Positions 1 to 5,530 of a stretch of 6,203 nucleotides of DNA are shown here, one piece after another. Positions within the stretch are counted from its first letter, which is position 1. Every line of letters begins with the position of its first letter. This stretch comes from Lentisphaeria bacterium (GTDB lineage Bacteria > Verrucomicrobiota > Lentisphaeria > Oligosphaerales > Oligosphaeraceae), in assembly GCA_016303095.1 (NCBI GenBank), contig JAEDMH010000133.1:1-6203 (forward strand). Reading direction: 5' to 3'. The notes beneath the pieces were generated by a model that was not told the DNA's origin, did no database searches, and was given only the letters and a program-made list of their open reading frames with translations. Made by a program: the position numbers and the translations under genes.

Positions 1-23
1 TCCCCCCCAAAAAAATCCCCCAA

Positions 24-52
24 GGCGGGACGTGCGAGTAGCACGGGCCGCC
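24..52 (-). terminator. Hairpin at the repeat end, possible minus-strand terminator
   Basis: The two-part stem is GGCGG (24-28) with CCGCC (48-52), then a 2x2 internal loop, then CGTGC (31-35) with GCACG (41-45) around the loop GAGTA. On the minus strand it is followed by a G-rich stretch and a run of seven T (complement of the A run at 9-15). That resembles an intrinsic terminator, but the T run starts about 8 nt too late for a classical one. No minus-strand gene is visible for it to serve. It may be only the structured end of the repeat. Confidence 0.35.
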
Positions 53-174
53 CTCTGTGGTCTCCGCGTGCCCGCGCAGCGGGCCTTCCGTGGTTTCCGT
101 GTTAACCCTCTGTGCTCTTCGTGTTTCAATCTCCGTGGTTTCCGTGTTATTCCTCCGTGGTTTCTGTGTTTCAG
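24..174 (-). repeat. Intergenic repeat, copy 1 (inverted relative to the copy at 3791-3908)
   Basis: This non-coding block is built of degenerate units of the type CTCCGTGGTTTCCGTGTT, seen at about 53-70, 86-103, 108-127, 131-148 and 153-170. The last four start 22-23 bp apart. Two hairpins lie within it. One has stem GCCCGC/GCGGGC with loop GCA at 70-84. The other, at 24-52, is described separately. Read on the minus strand the block has the same order of parts as the block at 3791-3908: CACGGA-type units, a small GC hairpin with loop TGC, a spacer like ACGGAGACCACGGAGG, then a longer hairpin and a T-containing tail. The two are therefore copies of one dispersed element in opposite orientation. 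No open reading frame in it looks real. Its function is unknown. Confidence 0.8.
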
Positions 175-178
175 GGGG

Positions 179-208
179 TTGCAAAAGGGAGGGGAGATGT
201 CACATTAA
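179..208 (+). promoter_or_regulatory. Weak candidate promoter for the tRNA gene
   Basis: TTGCAA at 179-184 (4 of 6 matches to TTGACA) lies 18 bp before CATTAA at 203-208 (about 3 of 6 matches to TATAAT). Transcription would then begin a few bases before the tRNA 5' end at 222. The -10 match is poor, so this is inference from position more than from sequence. The tRNA could also be read from a promoter left of the window. Confidence 0.25.
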
Positions 209-221
209 CGGGGTTTTCCGT

Positions 222-297
222 GGTCCCGTAGCTCAGCGGTTAGAGCAGGACTCTTATAAGGTCTTGGTCGCTGGTTCGAACCCAGCCGGGACTACCA
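222..297 (+). tRNA. tRNA-Ile, anticodon UAU (reads AUA)
   Basis: A full 76-nt cloverleaf can be drawn by hand. The acceptor stem is GGTCCCG (222-228) with CGGGACT (287-293), whose first pair is G-U. The D-stem is GCTC/GAGC with an 8-nt loop. The anticodon stem is GGACT (248-252) with GGTCT (260-264), and the anticodon loop is CTTATAA (253-259). The variable loop is TGGTC, and the T-arm is GCTGG-TTCGAAC-CCAGC. It ends in discriminator A294 and an encoded CCA (295-297). Loop counting puts T255-A256-T257 at positions 34-36, giving anticodon UAU and codon AUA. Most bacteria read AUA with a CAU tRNA modified to lysidine, so a UAU isoacceptor is the less usual solution. The anticodon stem has two G-U pairs, which slightly lowers certainty about activity. 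Confidence 0.9.
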
Positions 298-327
298 AGG
301 CGTGGTTCTTTGATATAGCATAACATC

Positions 328-342
328 CTTGTTTTTAACAAG
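328..342. other. Short A+T-rich dyad after the tRNA
   Basis: CTTGTT (328-333) and AACAAG (337-342) form a perfect 6-bp inverted repeat around TTT. It lies 30 nt after the tRNA, in the most A+T-rich patch of the left half of the window. It is followed by TTATATTATTA. It could be a weak processing or termination structure for the tRNA transcript, or an operator-like dyad. The stem is mostly A-T and has no following U run, so a terminator role is doubtful. Confidence 0.3.
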
Positions 343-377
343 TTATATTATTACAGGCCAAGTGCGTCTATGAGGGG

Positions 378-406
378 TGGATAAACTTTGGGGTGGGGGT
401 TATACT
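378..406 (+). promoter_or_regulatory. Candidate sigma70-type promoter of the secreted glycosidase-like gene
   Basis: TGGATA (378-383, 4 of 6 matches to TTGACA) and TATACT (401-406, 5 of 6 matches to TATAAT) are separated by exactly 17 bp. Transcription would start near 412-414, giving a leader of about 105 nt before the ATG at 518. The leader has no clear riboswitch-like fold that I could recognise. No operator can be named. Confidence 0.45.
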
Positions 407-501
407 ATTGTGTTTTGTGTTTTGGGCGTCTTGTAGAAGCGGGCGCGGGGGTGGGGATTTCCTTTTTTGTCATTGGTTGTCCGTTTTCTTTCATTCCCCA
501 T

Positions 502-507
502 AGGAGG
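502..507 (+). promoter_or_regulatory. Shine-Dalgarno site AGGAGG fixing the start at 518
   Basis: A perfect AGGAGG lies 10 nt before ATG 518. An in-frame ATG at 467 exists but would place this site inside the coding region and put 17 residues before the signal peptide. The site therefore decides for 518. Confidence 0.8.
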
Positions 508-517
508 ATCTTGCATC

Positions 518-3500
518 ATGAATTGGAGAGTGTTTGGGTCGTTTCTCTTTGTGTTTTTGACCCTGTCCTTTAGTCAGAACCTATTGCGGGACGAAGGATT
601 TGGTTCCCTTGGCGGGCATTGGGTTGCCCAGCATGGGGAGCTTCTTTCCGTGGAGGATGGGGTTGTGAGGATGGGGAGCGGGTCTTCGTCGGAGGGTCGG
701 ACCCTATTGCAGCAGACGGGGTTGGATCTTGTTCCCGGGTTGTCGTATGTGTTTTCCGTGGAGTATCGGAGTGAATCGGGGGCCTCTGGGTATTTTTACC
801 TAGAGAGGAGCAGTGACTGGCACGGGGCGGGTCAGAAGATTCAGGGGACATCGGAGTGGCAGCGTGCCTCCTTTGTCTTCACTCCCCGGGCGGGTGCGGG
901 TGAGGGGGATTCGTACTACGGGGTATTGTCGGCGGAGCCGGGTTCTAGGGGGATTTTGGAGTATCGGAATCCCGTGTTGGCGGTAGAGGAGGGGGGCTTT
1001 TCGGCCTATGCCAACCGGGAGGGGAACCTTTTGAAAGATGTGGCCTTCCTGGAGGGGAAGTGGCATCCCAATGCGGCGGATCGAGTGGAGATCACGGGGG
1101 ATTGTTCGGTGAAGCTCACGGGGAGCGAGGCCGGGCGCAGCTTGGTGGTGCAGGATAGCCTTGTGCTGGAATCTGGGGCGCCCTATGTGTTCACCGTGTT
1201 GGTGCGGGGGACGGAGGGTGCGTCCGCCGACTTCTATGTGGAGCGGGGCACTCCCAGCTTCCTGGCCCTGAAGAATGTGAAAGTGACCCCTGCCTGGCAG
1301 GAGGCGGAGATGGAGTTTGTGGCTCCCGCCCAGGGAGAGAAGGCCTGCTACGCCGTGTTGTCCACCCCCAAGGGGATGAAGGGGGCGGTGGAATATCGGG
1401 CTCCCCGGCTTGCCATCAAGCAGGGAGTGTTGCGGAATGGGGATTTCCGGGTGGGGCTTTCGGGCTGGCAGGGTGTGCATGCGGTGCCCTACGACCATCA
1501 GGGGGACTACGGGATTTCCGCCAAATTGGAGGGCATTGGCCAGGAGGCTTTCTTGCGTCAGGACGGCATCCAGGTGCAGGCGGGAAAGATCTACAAGCTT
1601 TCCTACGATGTGCGTGGGGGCTCTGACAAGCGCTACACGGACATTCAGGGGGCCACCTGGTCCCGGATTGCGGTATTGGACGACCAGGGGGAGGTGATTC
1701 CGGCCTTTGCGGGCTGGCGGGACTGCTTTGACCGTTGGCAGCACAAGGAGGCCACCTTTGTGGCGGAGCGGGACATGGCGGTGTCCCTGGTGTGCCAGTT
1801 GCAAGAGGAGGGGGAGGTCTACTTTGATAACGTGATGTTCCAGGAGACCCATTCCTCCCTGCCGTTGCTGGAGATTGTGCTGGACGCCCCCTTTGCCTAC
1901 CACAACGGGGTGGTGGAGGGGCAGTGCGCTCCTGGGGAGAAGTTCACGGGCCGTCTCTTTGCGGCGCTGAAGGGGGAGACGCTCCGTTTGCGCTTCCGGG
2001 GGGAGGAGCAGGTGCTGCCTGCCCAGAAGGAGATGTCCTTCCAGCTGCCGGTGCCGGAGGGGCAGGGCGCCTATCCCCTTGAGGCGGTGCTGGAGGATGC
2101 TTCCGGGAAGGTGCTGGCGGAGGCCCAGGTGGAGTTCCGGGTGCGTCCCGTGCCTCCCCGCTCCTTCACCTTCGACAAGAATCACGTCTTCCACATCGAC
2201 GGCAAGCCCATCTTCCCCATCCACTCCTGGGGCAACCGGGGAGACCTGCCCCGGGACGAGGGGTTCCGCCGTCAGCGGGAACTGGGCTTCAACATCGTCA
2301 TCTGCAACCACCGGTTGCTGGATGTTGTGGCGGATGCGGGGCTGCTGGGCATGATCTACATCCCCTCCTCCTTCTACACCCTGACGGACGAGGAGGCGGC
2401 CCGGAAGAACGGGGAGCAGCTGCGCCAGGAACTCCAGGATGCCCTGGTCCATCCCTCCACGGCCCTGTGGTTTGTCACCGACGAGCCCGCCTGGCGAGGC
2501 GAGGATGTGCGCCGCAGCCTCCAGGCCTACCAGCGGCTCCTGGCTTATTTGGACGATACCCGTCCCGCCTTCCTCAACGAAGCGCCCCGGGGACGGATTG
2601 AGGACAACCGGGCCTATTCTCTGGCTTGCGATGTCTACGGGGTGGACATTTATCCCATTCCCGCCCCCAATTCCCACTCCGGGCTGGAGGACAAGATGAT
2701 GACCAGCGTGGGAAAATACACGGACATCTGCCGGGAGACCGTCCGGGATCAGAAGCCCATCTGGATGACCATCCAGGGATTCTCCTGGGGGGATTGGAAC
2801 AAGACCCAGGAGAAGATCTACCCCACCCTCCAGGAATCCCGGTTCATGGCCTACGAGGCCATCGCCCACGGAGCCACCGGCCTTTCCTACTGGGGGCTGA
2901 ATCTGGGGAGCGAGCAGAACGACCAGTTCCTGGCGGATCTCTCCACCACCATCCACGAGGTGACCTCCCTGAGCGCCATCCTCATCGCCCCGGCAACCCA
3001 GGGCGCCTCCGCCGCCGACAAGCCCGAGATCCTGGTCTGCCAGAAGAGCAACGAGGCGGGAGATGTGTGGATCGTGCTGAATGAGTCCGGAGAGGAGATC
3101 CAGACCACCGTGACCGGTCCCTTCCCCTCCCGCCTCCGGGTCCTCCAGGAGGAACGGGTCATCCAGCCCGAAAACGGCGCCTTCACCACCACGCTGCCAC
3201 CCTATGGACTCCTGGTGCTGGTGGATGCTGACAAGCCTCTGCCGCCCCCCCTGGAAATCCCCCCCACCAGCCGACAGGCAGAACGGGTGGATCTCCCCCA
3301 ATACTACGAGAAGGCCAACTGGATCTGGCTGCCGGGAGAGAGCAATACCGCCAACTCCCAGGCCATCGTCCGCATTCCTGTGACCGTGGATGCCCCCCTG
3401 GAAAGCGCGGTGCTCTCCGTGGCGGTGGATGACGGCTTCTCCTGCACCATCAACGGAAAGGAGGTGATGCGCCAAAAGGAGTGGACCTGCGCCTGGACTC

Positions 3501-3772
3501 TGGATGTGGCCAAGGAACTGAAGCCCGGGGAAAACGAGATCCTCATCCACGGGGTGGACCTGGGGGGCGCTCCCTGCGGCATGCTCTTCTCTCTGAAACT
3601 CTCCGATGGCAGAACCATCCTCTCCGATGGAACCCTGGAGTGCCGACGTCCCGGAGAGGAGCGGTGGATGCCTGTGGAGGTGCTGGGACCCTATGGGGTG
3701 AGGCCCTGGGGGAACGGGGTCTTCACCGTGCCCTATATCCAGCCCACCGTGGAGGCCATGCCCATCCCGTGA
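518..3772 (+). CDS. Secreted multi-domain glycoside-hydrolase-like protein (TIM-barrel core with carbohydrate-binding-like modules)
   Basis: This 1084-residue protein begins with a signal peptide: charged start MNWRVFG, a hydrophobic core at 8-18, and likely cleavage after FSFS-like residues near 19. There is no lipobox, so it should be periplasmic or secreted. Domains in order: two homologous beta modules at about 21-158 and 170-303, each opening with NLL and ending in an EYR-xP-xLA pattern; a third CBM4/9-like module at 304-444 (NGDF start, YFDNV end); a sandwich at about 447-546; a TIM-barrel core at about 550-820 opening FHIDGKPIFPIHSWG; a small beta domain at 830-905; a proline-rich linker at 906-917; and a rhamnosidase-N or galactose-binding-like domain at 922-1075 (ANWIW, then DDGF, INGK, LKPGEN). 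The core has the TDEP motif with a probable acid/base Glu656, DVYGVDIYP (705-713), and IWMTIQ, where Gln753 stands at the expected nucleophile position. Activity on a polysaccharide is inferred; the substrate and GH family are not identifiable here. It appears to be a single-gene unit with its own promoter and Shine-Dalgarno site. Strand composition shifts along the gene. A non-catalytic binding protein is an alternative. Confidence 0.85.
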   Translation: MNWRVFGSFLFVFLTLSFSQNLLRDEGFGSLGGHWVAQHGELLSVEDGVVRMGSGSSSEGRTLLQQTGLDLVPGLSYVFSVEYRSESGASGYFYLERSSDWHGAGQKIQGTSEWQRASFVFTPRAGAGEGDSYYGVLSAEPGSRGILEYRNPVLAVEEGGFSAYANREGNLLKDVAFLEGKWHPNAADRVEITGDCSVKLTGSEAGRSLVVQDSLVLESGAPYVFTVLVRGTEGASADFYVERGTPSFLALKNVKVTPAWQEAEMEFVAPAQGEKACYAVLSTPKGMKGAVEYRAPRLAIKQGVLRNGDFRVGLSGWQGVHAVPYDHQGDYGISAKLEGIGQEAFLRQDGIQVQAGKIYKLSYDVRGGSDKRYTDIQGATWSRIAVLDDQGEVIPAFAGWRDCFDRWQHKEATFVAERDMAVSLVCQLQEEGEVYFDNVMFQETHSSLPLLEIVLDAPFAYHNGVVEGQCAPGEKFTGRLFAALKGETLRLRFRGEEQVLPAQKEMSFQLPVPEGQGAYPLEAVLEDASGKVLAEAQVEFRVRPVPPRSFTFDKNHVFHIDGKPIFPIHSWGNRGDLPRDEGFRRQRELGFNIVICNHRLLDVVADAGLLGMIYIPSSFYTLTDEEAARKNGEQLRQELQDALVHPSTALWFVTDEPAWRGEDVRRSLQAYQRLLAYLDDTRPAFLNEAPRGRIEDNRAYSLACDVYGVDIYPIPAPNSHSGLEDKMMTSVGKYTDICRETVRDQKPIWMTIQGFSWGDWNKTQEKIYPTLQESRFMAYEAIAHGATGLSYWGLNLGSEQNDQFLADLSTTIHEVTSLSAILIAPATQGASAADKPEILVCQKSNEAGDVWIVLNESGEEIQTTVTGPFPSRLRVLQEERVIQPENGAFTTTLPPYGLLVLVDADKPLPPPLEIPPTSRQAERVDLPQYYEKANWIWLPGESNTANSQAIVRIPVTVDAPLESAVLSVAVDDGFSCTINGKEVMRQKEWTCAWTLDVAKELKPGENEILIHGVDLGGAPCGMLFSLKLSDGRTILSDGTLECRRPGEERWMPVEVLGPYGVRPWGNGVFTVPYIQPTVEAMPIP

Positions 3773-3790
3773 CACGCCGGGAACACGGGG

Positions 3791-3908
3791 GACACGGAGT
3801 TTAAACACGGAGGGCACGGAGTTTAAACACGGAGGGCACGGAAACGCCGCTGCGCGGCGCACGGAGACCACGGAGGGGGCGGTTCGTGCGTCCCGCACGT
3901 CCCGCCCC
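3791..3908 (+). repeat. Intergenic repeat, copy 2 (CACGGAG type)
   Basis: It starts 19 nt after the stop codon of the secreted protein. It contains a perfect tandem duplication of a 22-bp unit (3793-3814 and 3815-3836). Each unit holds the palindrome GTTTAAAC (3799-3806, 3821-3828) between CACGGA motifs. Then follow a GC hairpin (GCCGC/GCGGC with loop TGC, 3846-3858), a CACGGAG spacer and a long hairpin (3876-3908). The layout matches the minus strand of 24-174, with unit spacing of 22-23 bp in both. It is non-coding and probably one of many copies in the genome. Confidence 0.8.
3876..3908 (+). terminator. Probable intrinsic terminator of the secreted gene, within repeat copy 2
   Basis: A strong two-part hairpin is present. 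GGGGCGG (3876-3882) pairs with CCGCCCC (3902-3908), then comes a TT/TC internal loop, then CGTGCG (3885-3890) pairs with CGCACG (3894-3899) around loop TCC. TGGGATTTCTTTAGG follows, which is a broken T run that starts about 5 nt after the stem. It lies about 100 nt past the stop codon, in the right orientation to end that transcript. The imperfect T run keeps confidence moderate. Confidence 0.45.
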
Positions 3909-3932
3909 TGGGATTTCTTTAGGATGCAAGTC

Positions 3933-4014
3933 CTAGATTTCTAGATTTCTAGAATCTCTAGAATCTCTAGAATCTCTAGAATCTCTAGAACCTCTAGAAT
4001 CTCTAGGTTTCTAG
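3933..4014. repeat. CTAG tandem array (units of 8 and 9 bp)
   Basis: Ten CTAG tetramers start at 3933, 3941, 3949, 3958, 3967, 3976, 3985, 3994, 4003 and 4011. The first two units are CTAGATTT (8 bp). The next six are 9 bp (five CTAGAATCT and one CTAGAACCT). The last full unit is CTAGGTTT (8 bp). Most of the 9-bp units include the palindrome TCTAGA. The array lies 100-180 nt upstream of cysS and just after the repeat and terminator. On the minus strand it would spell Leu-Glu-Ile repeats, but that frame is only an antisense extension through cysS and is not believed to be a gene. Function is unknown. It may be a simple sequence repeat, a protein-binding array or part of a dispersed element. 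Confidence 0.9.
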
Positions 4015-4114
4015 TTCTGCCCTTGGCTGGGGGGGGCTTGGGAAAGGGGTTTATATTTTCCTGCTTTGACCGTCTTTCCCCATCTATCGTGTTTCCCTCA
4101 ATCCCCTGCGAACG
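4015..4114 (+). other. cysS: Leader of cysS, pyrimidine-rich, without a Shine-Dalgarno site
   Basis: About 100 nt separate the CTAG array from the cysS start. It holds a run of eight G (4029-4036), a TTTATATTTT patch (4050-4059) that could contain a -10 element, and TTGACC at 4066-4071. No -35/-10 pair with normal spacing could be made from these. The last 30 nt before ATG are C/T-rich and contain no AGGAGG-like motif, so initiation must be leaderless, SD-independent or structure-driven. No T-box features (specifier loop, TGG-type antiterminator box) were recognised. Confidence 0.4.
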
Positions 4115-5530
4115 ATGTCCCTTCAGTTTTATAATTCCCTGAGTCACCGTGTGGAACCCATGACTCCCCTTCATCCGGGGAAGGTGGGGATGTACACCTG
4201 CGGTCCCACGGTCTACAACTTTGCCCATATTGGGAATTTCCGTTGCTATGCCTTTGAGGACATTTTGAAGCGGACGTTGCTGGCCTCGGGTCTCAAGGTG
4301 CGTCATGTGATGAATCTCACGGATGTGGATGACAAGACCATCCGGGGTTCCCAGGCGGCCAAGCTTCCCCTGCGAGAGTTCACCCAGACCTACAAGGACG
4401 CCTTTTTCCAGGACATCCAAACGTTGCGGATGCTTCCTGCGGATGTCTATCCTGCCGCCACGGACACCATTCCCGAGATGATCCAGCTGATTCAGACCCT
4501 CTTTGACAAGGGGATCGCCTATCAGGCCGAGGACAAGTCGGTGTATTTCTCCATTGCCAAGTGGCCTGCCTACGGGCAGTTGGTGCGTATTGACCGGGAT
4601 GCCATGCGGGTGGGGGTGCGCATTAAGATGGATGAATATGCCAAGGATGCCATGGCTGACTTTGCCCTGTGGAAGGCCTGGGATGAGGCGGACGGGGATG
4701 TGTGGTGGGATTCTCCCTGGGGACGGGGGCGTCCGGGCTGGCATATCGAATGCTCCGCCATGTCTTCCAAATATCTGGGAAAGACCTTTGACATCCATTG
4801 CGGCGGCGTTGACAACATGTTCCCCCACCACGAGGATGAAATCGCCCAGTCCGAGGCCGCCAATGGCTGCCCCTTTGTGAAACATTGGCTGCACTGCGCC
4901 CACCTGATGGTGGAGAACCAAAAGATGTCCAAGAGCCTGGGCAACTTCTACACCCTGAAGGATCTCCTGGCCAAGGGATACACGGGGCGGGAAATCCGCT
5001 ATGTCCTCATCGGCACCTACTATCGCCAGAGCCTGAATTTCTCCCTCCAGGCCCTGGAGGAGGCCCGGGGCAATCTCCAGCGGCTGGACGCCTTCACGGC
5101 TCGTTTGAAGGAGGTGGCCGCCCAGGGGACGCCGGGAGAGGTCACGCTGGAGCAGAAAGAGGCCTTTGCCCAGGCCAGGGAGAAGTTCCTGAGCGCTCTC
5201 CAGGACGATTTGAATGTCTCCGCCGGATTGGGGGTGCTCTTTGACTTCCTCCGGGAGGGCAATCGGGGGATGGATGGCGGTCAGTATAGTCGCCAGGCCG
5301 CCCAGGAGGCCCTGGAGGTGCTGTCCTCCATGGATCAGATTCTGGCCATTCTGGAGCCCGATCCCCAGGAGCTCCAGGTGCCCCCGGAGATTCTTGCCTT
5401 GGCGGAGGAGCGCCAGGCCGCCCGGAAGGCCAAGGATTGGGCCAAGGCGGATGGGCTCCGCCAGGCTATCGAGGAAGCCGGCTGGGTGGTGAAAGATACC
5501 CCGAAGGGACCCCAGTTCCTCCGGAAATGA
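4115..5530 (+). CDS. cysS: Cysteinyl-tRNA synthetase (EC 6.1.1.16)
   Basis: This 471-residue cytoplasmic class I synthetase charges tRNA-Cys with cysteine using ATP. It is close to the usual bacterial length of about 460. The Rossmann catalytic domain carries the HIGH-type motif HIGN (38-41) just after CGPTVY, and the ATP-binding motif KMSKS (270-274). The zinc ligands that select cysteine are all present: Cys29, Cys213 (in HIECS), His238 and Glu242 (in PHHEDE), equivalent to E. coli Cys28, Cys209, His234 and Glu238. The helical DALR-type anticodon domain and the C-terminal stretch with the KAKDWAKAD motif and a GWVVKDTPKG ending are intact. The start MSLQFYNSL aligns with the common family start, so ATG 4115 is preferred although no Shine-Dalgarno site precedes it. 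The stop overlaps the start of the next gene by 4 nt. It appears complete and functional. Confidence 0.97.
   Translation: MSLQFYNSLSHRVEPMTPLHPGKVGMYTCGPTVYNFAHIGNFRCYAFEDILKRTLLASGLKVRHVMNLTDVDDKTIRGSQAAKLPLREFTQTYKDAFFQDIQTLRMLPADVYPAATDTIPEMIQLIQTLFDKGIAYQAEDKSVYFSIAKWPAYGQLVRIDRDAMRVGVRIKMDEYAKDAMADFALWKAWDEADGDVWWDSPWGRGRPGWHIECSAMSSKYLGKTFDIHCGGVDNMFPHHEDEIAQSEAANGCPFVKHWLHCAHLMVENQKMSKSLGNFYTLKDLLAKGYTGREIRYVLIGTYYRQSLNFSLQALEEARGNLQRLDAFTARLKEVAAQGTPGEVTLEQKEAFAQAREKFLSALQDDLNVSAGLGVLFDFLREGNRGMDGGQYSRQAAQEALEVLSSMDQILAILEPDPQELQVPPEILALAEERQAARKAKDWAKADGLRQAIEEAGWVVKDTPKGPQFLRK

Noticed and set aside
24..174. CRISPR array or attachment site
   Set aside because: The units are degenerate and contiguous with no unique spacers, there are no cas genes, and no integrase or duplicated tRNA 3' end was found.
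57..323. Plus-strand frame of 88 codons across the repeat and the tRNA
   Set aside because: It runs through the repeat units and a complete tRNA gene, so it cannot be a real protein gene.
467..517. Upstream in-frame ATG for the secreted protein
   Set aside because: The AGGAGG site at 502-507 and the signal peptide beginning at 518 fit the later start.
800..3898. A 1032-codon open frame on the minus strand, antisense to the secreted protein
   Set aside because: It has no recognisable domain, is low-complexity in His, Gly and Pro, and starts in the repeat. It is open only because the sense codons in this G+C-rich gene avoid the reverse-complement stops.
4015..4114. T-box riboswitch upstream of cysS
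   Set aside because: The leader is too short and no T-box sequence or specifier-like stem was found.
3941..4921. Minus-strand frame antisense to cysS ending in Leu-Glu-Ile repeats
   Set aside because: The repeats are the CTAG array read in reverse, and the rest is a shadow of cysS. No initiation signals or homology were seen.
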